From: Pogostemon cablin
Lineage: Eukaryota; Streptophyta; Magnoliopsida; Lamiales; Lamiaceae
Reading direction: 5' to 3'
Assembly (NCBI GenBank): GCA_023678885.1
Contig: CM042987.1
Location: forward strand, 26,870,927-26,934,926
Length of the DNA: 64,000 nucleotides
The position numbers were made by a program, and so were the translations under genes. Shown here in pieces: positions 23,883 to 35,513 of this stretch (the first letter of the stretch is position 1; each line of letters begins with the position of its first letter). The notes beneath the pieces were generated by a model. The model did no database searches, was not told where the DNA came from, and saw nothing but the letters and a program-made list of their open reading frames with translations.

Positions 23883-25068
23883 TGTTGACAATTGGATCGT
23901 GCGGTTCAACGTGATCGTTAGGATTAACAGGTAAACAAAATCAGCGGAAGCATAAAACGTGTTTACCGTACTTCTGGGTTGGTGTAGAGGATGAACTGCA
24001 GAGAACTACCTCTGATCTTCTACTGTATGTCCCAAGTGTGATCCTGCTGTTGTGTGGGCAACAATCTGCAGGATCTCTCAATCTGCTTCTTTTCCCTTCT
24101 CTCACCAAAAGAGGCGCAGGAATTATCTAAGGGTTCCAGGAAGTTGAGTTCACTTATATACTGGGCTACAGCAGGGACCAGGAGGAGAAATTGGACTGGA
24201 CCTCAATTGAATTTAATTAACCAAGCTTAGCCCAAAGCTTTTAATTAAATTCAATAATAATAATAATATAGTCCACTAAAATATTATTACTGCACTACCC
24301 GTCCAATCCCAAAATTATGTTCTGGGCTCCTTCTTATTATAAGCCCGATGGTCTCCCCATGTTTTAATTAATTAAGTTACTGACAACTCAAATTAATTAA
24401 TATCTCATCCGAGAGTAGTACCACTCAACCTTATTATCATGCCGGAAATTAATCCACTTGCAAGATTTACATGATAAACCTTATGAGCTCCTCAAGGGGA
24501 CATCATCAACCTATGACGGATATGGATTCCTTCTACAATCAACAACACACCATAGATACAGCACTACTTCCCAACTCACCGAGTTTGTTGATTTAATACA
24601 TATAAATCTCACCCATTGATGAATCAAAAAAATACATACTGCCCTACGTGTCGAGGTTATTGTATATGGATTAAGAGCACGAACTTCCATAATAACAGAG
24701 ATCAAGTTCTACTATTTAGTCAGTATAAGAAGAACGACCTCAGGCGGTCCTGCTCAATACACACAAGTGCACTAATGTGATTCTATAGCCAAGACAAGCT
24801 AATACCAAACCACACTACAACCATACCGATAGAGAGTCCCCGTCTATCTCAGTTGTGAGCATCTGTTTATACTTTATAAGGAAACCGATAATATGATCTT
24901 CTGCGTGTTTTCGCACAACATATTATCTACAGTATAAAGTAAATGGACTATTGCATTATGCATATAAAATAAATTATAAGATGCAATCATTTGATCAATG
25001 ATTCTCATTTCAAATATTGTTATGACATTGTTCATACTAAAGTTAGACTTTTAGTATACAATCCAATA
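23883..25068 (-). repeat. Copia 5' LTR (right), 1186 bp
   Basis: This is the partner of 10045-11245. Relative to it, an 18-bp block near 24365 is missing and one ATA triplet near 24265 is added, matching the 15-bp length difference. Its last bases are CCAATA instead of CCAACA. Confidence 0.92.
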
Positions 25069-25268
25069 GCTTTCACGTGGGGAGCTTCACATGTGGATTC
25101 GGCAGGGGGTTTGCAATGGAAGCAGAGCTAGCAGCGGCTTGTCTAGCTATAGAATTCGCACATGATAGAGATTGGAAAAGGCTATGGCTCGAAACGAATT
25201 TAATGTTTGTTGTATATGCATTTACTCAAGATGACCCGTTCATGCCATGGAGAACATTTTCAAGGTGA
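25069..25268 (+). pseudogene. LINE RNase H fragment, right piece
   Basis: The frame shows FAMEAELAAACLAIEFAHDR followed by RLWLETNLMFVVYAF. This is the RNase H-like core of plant LINE ORF2: the EAE catalytic region, then the LWLE-D strand, where the usual D is N here. It ends at TGA 25266-25268, earlier than in full elements. It continues the frame left of the Copia element, so both pieces were one LINE copy before insertion. The rest of the LINE is missing. Confidence 0.7.
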
Positions 25269-25321
25269 AGGATGATGAGAGTGGAAATTTACGTCTTTTC
25301 GGTCCCACAATACATTATTTT

Positions 25322-26988
25322 TGTTAGAATAAGGCCATATATTCATGTGAGATTGCGTTTTTTATGCATTTTGCATGATTATGGTGCTACTAAGGTGTTT
25401 TGTTGAGTTTTGAAAGTTAAAACAGGTCAAAATAAAGCGGAACCGAAGACGAGCAAGAAACAAGTGCAAAAAGGGCCAACTTGAGTTGGGGTACCCAACA
25501 CGACCAGTGTTGGGGTCCGAAATATGTCCAGAATTGTCCAGAGAGCCAACACGAGTTGCAGTACCCAACACGACTTGTAACACGACCAGTGTTGGGGTCT
25601 GTGGGACATCCAGAGAGCCAACACGAGTTACCAGACCCAACACGACCAGTGTTGGGGTCTGTAGGCATTCCAGTTTCAGAGCATCACGACACGACTAGAC
25701 AGGCAGTAGCACGAGTTGTCAACACGACTCATGTTGGTGTTACTCGAGTTACTTTTCAACGTAACACTGGTCGTGTTGCCAACTCGAGTTGGGTACCCAA
25801 CTTGAGTTGGGTTATTTTGGGCCAAAAATTGGGATTTTTAATTTTCTATGCATGACAACGTGGAAAAACAGCCCAGTGGAGTAAAAATCGTGGCATATGG
25901 TACAAAAAGGGATCAAGACACCTGGAGAAAGAGACCGATCATTCACCACAGAAACAGAACATGAATCTAATTCACGCACCATCCATTACCCAATTCACAT
26001 CAAACCTTTCACCCATTCATCCCATCGGTCCAGAGGAGGATTCTTGTGCAATTGAGAGAGTGATCCAATTGGAGAGACGGGGAAGAACGTAAACCACATG
26101 ATACTAGAGTTTTGTATTCTTTTCTTTAATTTCTTCTTTTGTTGTTTTGATTATAAACTTGACAGCCATGAGGGTTGTTTATGACCTCATGGGCTAAAGC
26201 CCTTTACAGTTCTAAGGATTGAATGATAGGTGTAATTGATTTGGAAACCTAGTCAAGTATTATGAATTCATACTATTGATAATCCTTGTTTATTTGATTT
26301 ATTCAGATTTTGTTATACGTTTGTAACGTCTTCATAGCATATTATTGATGTTGCCCGTGATGTTTGGTATGTTGTATTAGCTTGTGTGCATACGTGTTTA
26401 ATATTGTCTATTTGCTAGGGGTTATAGTAGTTTGACCGTGAACACGATAATCCTAAGGGCTGGTAAACAAGGTACTTGATTGTCTTAGTGGAACTATACA
26501 ATTAGGAAATCAAGTAGGAAGTGAATAAGTTTGAGTATTACTTTCAGAGAATATATGTTAGTCGAATTAGCCATCCGGAGGTTTATGAAATTTGCCTTAT
26601 TAGTATCTAGGAAGGAGGTTCAAAACTATTCGCGCATTATCTTATGATATATTTCCATTAAAACAGTATGAATGAATAATAGGAAGTCTAGAAAACCAAA
26701 TCAATTGCACTAAACCTGATACCTTAGAGCTGTTACTTCTCTCTTGATTCAATCTTGAATATTTCTTACTTTCATTTATTTTGTTATTTGTCATTTCAAT
26801 TCTTTAGTTATTAATCATATTCAAACACTTGGAAATTGGTTACGATAATTTTAGTTAAATAGTAATTAAATAGTAAAATAGATAATTAACTGTCTCAGTG
26901 GGAACGACATATAATGGGGTACTTGCCACTACAACCGATATCCTTACACTTGGGGATTTTAGTTGGAGTGCGCAATTTTAACCTAACA
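25322..26988 (+). repeat. Solo LTR, Gypsy type
   Basis: The 1667-bp unit starts TGTTAGAATAAGG and ends AACCTAACA. The end segment CAGTGGGAACGAC...CCGATATCCTTACACTTGG resembles the R/U5 end of Athila/Tat LTRs. No partner LTR or internal region is present and no target duplication is seen, so it is a solo or rearranged LTR. It holds many short palindromic motifs (CCAACACGAC, AGTGTTGGGG) at 25475-25805; overlapping open frames there come from these repeats. Confidence 0.7.
25475..25805. repeat. Hairpin-rich CAACACGA/GTGTTGG cluster in the solo LTR
   Basis: About a dozen copies of CCAACACGA, CAACACGAC, GTGTTGGGG and ACTCGAGTT occur in 330 bp in alternating orientation. This gives repeated potential stem-loops and local tandem units (CAACACGACCAGTGTTGGGG occurs three times). 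A comparable GC-rich cluster lies in the LTR at 59570-59835. Confidence 0.8.
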
Positions 26989-27088
26989 GATGAAAGTGAT
27001 AGAGTGAATTGTTTAAGTATTAAACGGTTCATCTCTCTACTAGCTTAAGTTTTTAGATGAGGTGGTCATTTAACATGGTATTAGAGCT
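26989..27088 (+). mobile_element. Copia LTR end plus primer-binding site, remnant
   Basis: Up to 27075 the sequence resembles the 3' end of plant Copia LTRs (CTAGCTTAAG...GTCATTTAACA). It is followed at once by TGGTATTAGAGCT, one mismatch from the initiator-Met primer-binding site TGGTATCAGAGC. The GTTCGAACCTCACCGCC that follows is the usual start of such an internal region, so it was not read as a tRNA gene. Confidence 0.6.
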
Positions 27089-27411
27089 CATGGTTGACAA
27101 AGGTCAGGGTTCGAACCTCACCGCCACCCATTTATGAAAAAAATTCCACATGCAAAGGCTTGAGGCAAAAATTCTCTGTCTGTATGTGAGGGTTATTTTC
27201 ATATTTTCCACATCTATAGAGAAAGAAACTATACTGCTAATGCTTTATCAGGAATATGAGGAGATCTGAAGTGGTATCGTGTAGCTCCAGCATTCCTTAA
27301 CCGTTAGATTGCTCAAGACATGAGTCAAGAGTACTTTAGATTCTCTTAGTATAGCCGCATGTGGCTTCTTTTCACTTCTTTATACAGTATACTTTTCATG
27401 TCTCTTTATAA
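27089..27411. other. Intergenic/TE debris, nothing recognised
   Basis: This is the internal remnant after the Copia primer-binding site. No coding frame or clear repeat end was seen. Confidence 0.3.
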
Positions 27412-28089
27412 TCTTAATAATATATATAATTGACAAGTAGTTTCCTTATATAATTTTTAAAAAAAATATATGTGGCACTCTCTCATGAAATATTGACTTT
27501 AAAAATACAAATGTTGATATATTATTGGTTGAATCCAATTTAATATATCATTAATTACTTTGAAATATTAATTAAGACATGTATTAAAAACTTTTGTTTT
27601 TTTATTCTAATCTTAAATTTAAAGTATTAAAAGTTTTCTAAAGATAATAATATATATAATCAAAATTTTATTCATAAAATATGAATAATAAATAAAATTT
27701 TACACAATTATATTATATAAATAAATGTATAAGAAAAAAATCGTGGTACATGAGTTTTTTTTTTTGTGTATTATATAATTTCTTATTTAAAAATATTAAA
27801 TAAATACTACATTAAATTTGACATAAAATAAGTTTAGATAATGAAATTCATTTTATTGTTATTTTATTCTATTTATTTATATAATAAAAACACACTCCCT
27901 CGATCCCTCCGTCTTTAAAGGATTGCGCGCCTTATTCAATATGGCCATTAAGAAAAGTGGTTAATTTTAAGAGTATTATGCTATATTTGTTATAACTAAA
28001 TGGTAAAGTTAAGTAATGGTAGTTTTTTTATTATAAAGGGTGTTTTTATATTATTATATTTCCCTTCTATGGAAGTGCAAATTTTTGTT

Positions 28090-28245
28090 TTAACTTTAAT
28101 TAATAAGGGTAAATTATTTTGTTTGATAAAGTATACACTTTATTAATTTTTTTTCAGGAAATAAAGGGTGCACACCCTTATACTAAAAGTTATACCATTT
28201 AATATAAAGGGTATCTGGGCGCACGGTGTTCTCGGGGCACACAAG
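28090..28245 (-). repeat. Repeat family with CGCACGGTGTTCTCGGGGCACAC motif, copy A
   Basis: On the minus strand it reads TGTGTGCCCCGAGAACACCG, then TACCCTTTATATTAAATGGT and a second TACCC/CACCC block. The same order occurs on the plus strand at 36722-36850. The inverted pair is a dispersed repeat of unknown class. Confidence 0.6.
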
Positions 28246-28273
28246 TTTTAGCCATATAGGATATCAATTAATA

Positions 28274-28520
28274 GTCTCTCTGTCCTATAGAAATGTGAGC
28301 GTTTGTTTTTTTTCAGGTAGATTTAGAGAAATAAGATTTTAATATGTCGTAAAAGTAAGAAAAATAATATTTTAATGTAAAGTGGGTAATTGTATTATTG
28401 TTGTATGGACCCTACGGAGATATGAAGTATTTTGTATGGGTTCCAAAAAGAGAAATGTACATTTTATTTTGTGACAAACAAAAATAATAAAATGCGTAAG
28501 TTTCAATAGGACGGAGGAAG
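28274..28520. mobile_element. Stowaway-type MITE in the Helitron
   Basis: The ends are GTCTCTCTGTCCTATAG and CAATAGGACGGAGGAAG, with TA on both sides. It is 247 bp and non-coding. Confidence 0.75.
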
Positions 28521-28717
28521 TAATTTAAATTAAAAGAATGTAATAAATATATAAAATAAAACATACAATATGTGTAAAATTTAATTTAATTTTATTTTTA
28601 TTAAAGATATAAAGTTGACTATAGTATATATAAATACATTGGTATTTATTAAATAAAATATTTCATGCGTAAAATAAAATTTTTACAATCCCGCGTAATA
28701 CGCGGGTACTATACTAG

Positions 28718-29574
28718 TATCACATCTATTTGCCTAACACATACTTCATTATTTATTTATGGGTTAATTGCAAAAAACCACCAAATTCACTTCTATTGCA
28801 ATTTAATCATAATATTTGAGATTTGACAAAAAGCCCCAACATTTGAAGTTCATTGCAAATCACACTCATGGTGCAACTAAATACTACCCGATTGTTGATG
28901 TAGCTGACCTATGCCAAGTCATTTCTTTTGGAAAATACACAAAAGTGAACACTTAAGCTATTATTGTTTTAAAAAATGAAAATAGCATCAGGATGGGGTG
29001 AGACTAAATATTTCACTGTACTATCACTACGTCGAATATGGTCCCTCACCAATTGTTTTATTTATATTTTTAAAAAATACTAAAATTTAGTTGCAAAATA
29101 GGTTATCAGTAAAAATAATAATAATAATAAAAAGAAAAAAAAAATAAAGGTCTATAAATGGAACGGTTCCATACAATAATAATATTTTGATACTTCGCAT
29201 ATTTTTTTATTTTGATTCATCTATACCAAACGGAGCCACACTTAGACTAGGGGAGGCAGTGGCCCCTCGGACATTTTACTAATTACTAGTATATATACTC
29301 AAATTTGAAGCATTATATTTGGATGCCATGATGGATTGGTGCTAAATATTTGCAATGAGGTCTTGAATTCGAGTCTTACGCAAATTCCTTTTCTTTAATT
29401 TTCTTTCTTTTTAAATTTCTTTTCAAAACTATGTAAATTATTAAATTTTTGGCAAAGTCTACTATACCCAATTGTTAAGGTACAATTTGGTCAATTTTTG
29501 ACTCGTTGACCCGAGTACTTATATCTAATTTACCCATGGGTCATTAGGGCTTACCGTTCTTTCTTCACTCTAAT
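28718..29574. other. Intergenic repeats, no gene
   Basis: A half copy of the fold-back MITE starts at 28761 (GGGTTAATTGCAAAAAACC). The remainder is AT-rich with no open frame of interest. The first copy of a 70-bp direct repeat lies at 29381-29450. Confidence 0.4.
29381..29450 (+). repeat. 70-bp direct repeat, copy 1
   Basis: From CAAATTCCTTTT to TATTAAATTTTT it matches 33011-33079 almost exactly. The copies lie 3.6 kb apart in the same orientation. Confidence 0.8.
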
Positions 29575-30311
29575 TAGGGCTGGGCAAGAAAATTTATAAA
29601 CCACAAAAACCGATCGAACCGCATTGCACCGCACCGCGATATGCAATTATTTGAATAAACCGCAATTTATGTTTTAAAGCAAAACCGCACCGTACTATGC
29701 GGTGCAATTTCATTTTCTTAGTAAAAACCGCACCGTACATATTACTTATAAACTAAAATATTGTATATAGTTATATAATATATTATTTATGTTAGATTAT
29801 TTTTTTTAGTATATAGAGTATTTAATTTAGTGATTAGTCTGTCATTCTTTTACTCGCCTAAGCCAAGCCTGTAATAAAAAAATCTTCCAAATTACTACCA
29901 AATATCAATTTATTACTTTCTTTCTACAATCTACAAATGAGTCATTTCACTTTATTTCTTGGCTATACACTAACATTCCTTATAAGTATTATTGTTAATT
30001 AAATTCTATTAATTAAATATATGTTAAATTATTTTTTGTTTCTAAGAAATTAGAAATAAATAGTTATTAGTTGAATTGCCTTATGAATTTTCGTCGTCCA
30101 TCAAAAATTTAATAGAAGACCATTATTATTTAAGCTAATCTATAAGTAAAACCGTTAAACCGCAAAAAATCGTTCGAAACCGTTTAAAACCGCATAATTA
30201 ATATTATTTGAATAACCGCGGTTTACACTTCATTACCAAACCGAACCGTATATAACAATGCAATTTGAATTATGTAGAAAAAACCGTAAAACCGCACCGT
30301 GCACACCCCTA
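29575..30311. mobile_element. hAT-type MITE, 737 bp, with 8-bp TSD
   Basis: The element starts TAGGGCTGGGCA and ends TGCACACCCCTA. It is flanked by ACTCTAAT (29567-29574 and 30312-30319). The interior repeats AAACCGCACCG motifs, usual for small hAT-like elements. It is non-coding. Confidence 0.85.
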
Positions 30312-32553
30312 ACTCTAATCTCTCTCGCGTTCTCCTTCCTTACGCCCGTACTCCTCTCCTCACTCTCGCCTTTCATCCTTTCACAGGCTCATCAGACGTC
30401 ACACGGCAGCGCTCGCTCTCCTTCGCCGTCTTAAGTCGGTCAATCTAACTAAAATAAGGCGGCGATTGAAGAAGAAGAAAGTAGCGGTTCAGGCGCGACA
30501 GAGGCAGCAGTGGATTATGCATATTCTTCATATTTCTTTCTCGGTAAGAATGATGTCTATTCTTCATATTTCTTCTTTGGCAAGGATGAAGACGTCGCAG
30601 ATCTACTAGTAGTGATGCAATTGGGAATTCTGAATTCTGCCCCTCAATCTGTGCTTTCTTCAATCAATTCATATCCATGTTTGTTCAAATTCATTGACAT
30701 ACAATTCATTCGCATACCTTTATTAAATAATCTTTTCGATTTTTCTGCATACCTTTCCTAATTAATCTTTTCGATTTTTCAATTAAAGTTTAATTGTTGT
30801 AATTTTCATTGTTGCAGGGTATGAAATTGATTGAATTTGTATGATTGAAAATTTTCGTTGTTACAGAGTATAAAATTGGTTGAATTTGTATGATTGAAAG
30901 TGAGGGAGTTTGGTAGAGGCGACGGTGTAATGCATCTGAGGTTGAGAGAAAATGAGATCAAAAAATGTGCAGTAGAGAATTGAACAGTAGAGAATCAGAG
31001 ATATCGATGAGATCAAGTGTGCAGTGATATTATAGCATTTTCGAGTTATGTTCACTACTGTATATTTTATTTTAATATAAATGTATATCTTTTTATTCTT
31101 TAATGTATATCGATAATGTTCAGATCTTAGCAAGTATTCTGATCTTCATTACTCGTGTTCAGATCTGTCAATGTTCAAGTTTCAGGAATTTAACTATTGA
31201 TGGAAATTGAAAGTATTCAATTCTGTAATTTTTTATACTATATTAGATGTAGTTCAATAATATATATGTTTTTCTTAATAAATGTATTAGCTAGAATTTG
31301 ATATATGAGAATTTTTAATTGAAATTTATTCGATTTGAGAGTTTAATATCTTTTAAATGCGGATTTATCTTTGAAAGGAATAATGATTTTTATGATGAAG
31401 GATTAAATGAATTTTGTGCAAGGAAAATTGAAGAAGTGTAAATTAACTCCGTTAGATGACCAATTGTATAAGTTTTAATAATTAAATGTATAAGTTTTAT
31501 ACTTATAGTGTACTTTTTCTTCAGTACTGTAGTTTGTTTTACTTAGTAAATTCAAAATATACATTTATCAATAAAATCTTATACACTTTCTAATTGAAAT
31601 GTATACATCGATCCCGTTCAACATTTATTTTTTAATTTTACATTTAGTATAAAAATTACATTTATGTAAACAAATACATAATACAGTTAATTAAACAAAT
31701 ACAATATGAAAACATTTACTTATTTTTACACCTATAATATGAGTCTGTATCAACTTTTATATTAAAATAGTTACTCATTTTATAATTTTATATTTAATAT
31801 AAAGAATACAGTTATGAAAATAAATGCATACATTAATTAATAAAAACTTATACAATTTACATTATTGTATTCCACATGTAAGAAATAGTTACTCATTTTA
31901 AAATTTTATATTTAATATAAAGAATACAATTATGAAAATAAATGTATATATTAATTAATAAAAACTTGTACAATATGCATTATTGTATTCTACATCTAAA
32001 TTTACACTCAAACCTTCATACCCAGGCAATCAACCCAGTAGCGACATGTTCCTCCACCCAAGCAGCACTGGTAATTTCTCCACCAAGCAACTGTTCCTCC
32101 ACCCAAGCAGCACAGATCCAATTCACAATTCTACACTCAGCCAACTCAATCTAATCCAATATCTCAATTTTACACCAACCAACATCTACAATCGATTTTG
32201 ATTTAAAATTATAAATTTGCAAATTTACAGATTGAAATAAATAATTTACAACCTGAAACGGGATGAGAGAAATAACTTGACATGGCGGAGCGAGAAAGAC
32301 GAGGCGGCAGACGAAAATTGAGATCTGAGAGACGGAGGCGGGGCGCTAGAGCAGATGGTGGACGGAGGTTGAGAGATGAGGAAACAGCGACGGCGCGAGA
32401 TCTAATCTGAGAAGACGAATCAACGGAGGCGCGGAGGTAGAGTAGCGTGTGACATGAAGAGAAGAGGAGAGGCGGCGGAGGTAGAGTAGGATTTGGCGTA
32501 GCCGGCGGCGGCGGAGAGAGAAGAGAAGGTGCGATTGTAAAGAAGAATCAGGG

Positions 32554-32586
<33 letters not shown>

Positions 32587-32660
32587 GGAAGGACCAACCG
32601 TGAGAAGAAGAAATAACCCATCTGGATATTTTGGAATGTTATATATCTGACCCGTTTTGT
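30312..32660. other. Possible long element with pyrimidine-rich and purine-rich arms
   Basis: The left part (30316-30420) is CT-rich with several CGC steps and the right part (32270-32590) is GA-rich with CGGCGG. The two ends are therefore opposite-strand in character around a very AT-rich middle. GACCCG...ATATCTAATTTACCCATGGGT (29512-29542) and the reverse of 32616-32655 share some words, hinting at inverted ends outside the hAT insertion. Short frames at 30445-30761, 31942-32201 and 32346-32621 overlap on both strands and match no family, so no gene is called. Confidence 0.3.
31769..32000. repeat. 118-bp tandem duplication
   Basis: AGTTACTCATTTTA...TATTGTATTC occurs at 31769-31886 and again from 31887, with about 90% identity. 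A more diverged relative precedes it at about 31640-31760. Confidence 0.75.
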
Positions 32661-32678
32661 AAATACGGATCTGTTGTA

Positions 32679-32967
32679 CTCCTCCGTCCCCCGATGTATT
32701 TCACGTATTTGTGTGCGCGGAGTTTAAGAAAAATTTGTTTTTTTAAGTATAAAGTAAGAAAGAGAAAAAATATTTTAGTTAATTTAATGAAAAAGGTGTG
32801 TAAAGTTATTGGAATGTGTGAAAAAGTGAGTATTTTGTTGGGATATGTGTAAAAAGTAGGTATTATTATAGTGTATTCATTACCATTTTTAGTAAAAGTG
32901 AAGTGTGAAATACTTTGTGGGACGGATGGAAAAGGAAAGTGTGAAATACTTTGGGGGACGGAGGGAG
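32679..32967. mobile_element. Stowaway-type MITE with internal end duplication
   Basis: The ends are CTCCTCCGTCCCCCGATG and GGGGGACGGAGGGAG, with TA on both sides. About 32 bp at the right end is duplicated (GTGAAATACTTTG followed by GGGACGGA at about 32907 and again at about 32941). The nearby GA microsatellite is 32557-32585. Confidence 0.8.
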
Positions 32968-33010
32968 TATGTTAAAAACTCTTGTACACTATACCTACTC
33001 TAAATTTTTT

Positions 33011-33079
33011 CAAATTCCTTTTTTTCATTTTCTTTCTTTTTAAATTTCTTTTCAAAACTATGTAAATTATTAAATTTTT
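33011..33079 (+). repeat. 70-bp direct repeat, copy 2
   Basis: This is the partner of 29381-29450. The only differences are a few bases in the CCTTTTCTTTAATTTTC segment and a one-base length change. Confidence 0.8.
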
Positions 33080-33493
33080 TTAATTCTGTAGTATTAATTC
33101 CTTTTCTTTTAAATTAATTAATTTAACTTTTATCTTTATCTTCTTCGTTTTTTTCTTGGTTAAGTTATTTAACTCTTTTTTTTTGGGGTAAGTATCTGAT
33201 AATTTATTCAACTTTCTTTTAAAGAATTTCTTAGTACTTATATTCTATATTTCATTTATTATTAATAGATGATCAAATTTCTAAAAAATGTTCAATTAAA
33301 TAGATGGAAAAATAAAATATTTTAAGTAATATAAAGAATTTACTGAACGAAAAATATGTTATTTTACAATACCATTTTCGTTATATGAAATCCACACAAT
33401 ACATTTTCATTATGAAATCCACACCAAAATAAAATTAAAATTATGATGTGACCACACAACACTAATACAGAGGAAAAATGATATTCAGTACTA
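33080..33493. other. AT-rich upstream region of the isochorismatase pseudogene
   Basis: No coding or element signature was seen. It probably includes old promoter sequence. Confidence 0.3.
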
Positions 33494-33705
33494 GTTAAAA
33501 TAGAAAGTGGAGAAATAAAACGTGGTGTTTATCAACTACGTACGAGAAATGGCGTGAAGCTGAGGTGAAGGGGTTGTGAACCGGGTATAATATTCACGGT
33601 TGTACTACTCATTAGTCGTTAAGATAGAAAGTGAACAGAAAACATAAACGTGGTGTTTTTGAAGTAGCAGAAATGGCAGAAGCTGAGTTGAAGTGGAAGA
33701 ACACT
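33494..33705 (+). repeat. Duplicated leader and start region of the isochorismatase pseudogene
   Basis: 33494-33580 and 33618-33702 share ATAGAAAGTG, AACGTGGTGTTT, GAAATGGC and GAAGCTGAG...AAG. The left copy has ATG GCG TGA, an immediate stop; the right copy is the exon 1 used in the gene model. This is a diverged tandem duplication with a period of about 125 bp. Confidence 0.7.
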
Positions 33706-35513
33706 GCCCTTCTTGTCATTGATATGCAGGTAAGGTGTTATATATATTTTTTCATGAAGCTCAACAAATGTCCACATTTGTGTTCTCTGTGTTCATATAT
33801 TTATATAAATATAAAATATTGCAGAAAGATTTCATTTTATCTGGTGGGCCGATGCATGTGAAAGGCAGCGCAGCCATTGTTCCCAATCTCATTGAGACCG
33901 TCGAAGTAGCTAGAACCCGTCGAATTCCTATTATTTGGGTACCCTTTTGGTTTCTCTCTTTAGTTTGGTTTCTCTCTTTAGTTCTGTAATGTTCTGCACC
34001 AACTTTAGTTATTACTTATTCTTGATTGGGATTAGAGAAAAGTAAGTATCAATAATTGATGGATTAACGGATTGAATTTCCTATTCCACGTGTTTTAGTG
34101 ATGTTTCATAATATAAAAAAAATTATACACTACGAATGATCATTAAACCCTTGGAGCATGTGATAAATTTTTCATTGATATTTCATAGTAATATAAAAAA
34201 AAACTATATCCTACAAATAACCATTAAACCTTTGGGGTATGTGGTGAATTTTAGGCTATTGATTATGACACATGATAATAATTTAATGAATGGAATAGAA
34301 GATGGAATATGTAAATTAAATAGGTGATCCCATTTGGTTAACTATAAGAAAAACCAGAACTTCTATTTCTATTCTAAATTATTTGAAAAATTAAAAAAGA
34401 AACAAACACACCAAATTTCTTAAAAAAGAACCCACCTTTAATCTCACATTTTAAAAATACATTGAATATTGTGTTTTGCAAAAATGCTTAGAAGTGGAGT
34501 TCTTTTTTTGCAGATTGTCAAAGTTTGAAATAGAAAATGTCCGTGGTTTTTCTTGCAATTAACCAATAATTGATTTTGAAAAGGACGTTTTATTGGAATT
34601 TCTTAAGTTGGATCCTTTTTTTCTTGCTAAAGTAAGAATATTGATGAAGTATGCTGCCTTTGAGGGTTTGATCTTGAGGAATCATACTATTGAATTATGA
34701 TAAATTCAGACCCTCAATGGTTGTATATGTTGAATTGCTTTTGCAAAAGTAAAGTTTCTGAAGCTAGATTTATGTTATGGGCTTGCAATTTCTGAGAAGA
34801 ATTAATGTCTTGCATTGTCAAAAGTTGAGGAGGAAATGAAACTTCTTTTTGCCTTGGAAATTTTGGGTAATGGAAGTATGTAATGATACACACTCGTAGG
34901 TTGTTCGTGAGAGCACCCTTTGGGAAGAGACGTGGAACTGATTCGTAGGCATTTGTACTCCGACAATCAACCTAAACCGGCTTCAAAATGTAGCGTGGGT
35001 GCATAGTTGTTTGACGGGCTAGTTATGAAAGATGATGACTATAAGCTAGTGAAGAAGAGATTTAGTGCTTTCTTTAACACGCACCTACATTCAGTTCTTC
35101 AGGGTGCTGTTAGTAATCACTGGTAATATATACTCCATCATTTAGCTTATTGTGAATCTTAAGATATTTATAGAGATGATGATGACAGCTGTTTAATGTT
35201 TTTAGGTGTTCAAACACCAAACTGTGTTCGATGCAGTTGCATTGGATTATCTTGAAGTTACTCTAATGGTAGACGCCACTGCTGCTGCTACGCCTGATAT
35301 GCACAGGGGTAATCGTTCCGGAAACTACTTATCAATTATATATGGTCATCTTTCAACTGAGTATGATTTCACTCTCTGCTCTATATATAGTTTGTGTTTC
35401 ACTCACTAAAATGTTTTCTCTTTCTCTTTGCAGCTAATGTTGTTGACATGTCAAACATCGGAGTGGCAACGCCAACTCTGAAACTGGAAGAATGGTGTAA
35501 ATCAAGAAACTGA
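33673..35513 (+). pseudogene. Isochorismatase-family hydrolase, disabled
   Basis: The family (cysteine hydrolases related to nicotinamidase) is clear from ALLVIDMQ (33673-33729, with the catalytic-type Asp), KDFILSGGPMHVKG...ARTRRIPIIW (33825-33938), VVRES...DVELIRRHLYSD...LVKKRFSAFFNTHLHS (34900-35122), QTVFDAVALDYLEVTLMVDATAAATPDMH (35206-35308) and NVVDMSNIGVATPTL (35434-35513, ending TGA). Splice signals are intact at all four introns. There are several lesions. A frameshift lies near 34918-34930. An in-frame TAG replaces the Glu codon after CSVGA (about 35006-35008). About 11 bases are missing near 35110. A deletion of about 14 bases in exon 4 removes the C-(I/V)-R segment that holds the catalytic cysteine region. 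The last exon has two extra codons (KL). It cannot encode a working enzyme. Substrate is unknown. Confidence 0.85.
34336..34564. mobile_element. Fold-back MITE in intron 2 of the pseudogene
   Basis: GGTTAACTATAAGAAAAACC on the left pairs with GGTTTTTCTTGCAATTAACC on the right. It belongs to the same family as 5097-5356. It is 229 bp. Confidence 0.65.

Larger units (their letters stand above)
10045..25068 (-). mobile_element. Copia LTR retrotransposon, decayed and interrupted
   Basis: The element lies on the minus strand and is flanked by GCTTT (10040-10044 and 25069-25073). The LTRs start TGTTG and end CAACA in the left copy and CCAATA in the right. The primer-binding site (minus: TGGTATCAGAGC) is next to the right LTR and a purine tract (minus: AAGTGGGAGAT) is next to the left LTR, which fixes orientation. 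Internal coding is full of stops. A younger Gypsy element is inserted at 14273-21321. Without that insert it is about 8 kb. The LTRs differ by an 18-bp deletion, a 3-bp insertion and scattered substitutions, so it is clearly older than its guest. Confidence 0.93.
27412..28717 (+). mobile_element. Non-autonomous Helitron (3' end firm, 5' end tentative)
   Basis: The 3' end has the hairpin CCCGCG-TAATA-CGCGGG (28690-28706), seven bases, then CTAG (28714-28717) followed by T. This is the standard Helitron terminus inserted between A and T. A suitable 5' end is TCTTAATAATATATATAAT at 27412, preceded by A. The interior is AT-rich, has no Rep/helicase, and holds a Stowaway MITE and another repeat. 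Confidence 0.6.

Noticed and set aside
27076..27135. tRNA-like TGGTATTAGAGCT...GGTTCGAACC
   Set aside because: There is no cloverleaf, and it directly follows a Copia LTR end; it is a primer-binding site and the adjacent internal region.
32346..32621. 91-codon frame with LSLSLSLSLS run
   Set aside because: It is translation of a (GA)n microsatellite and purine-rich sequence.
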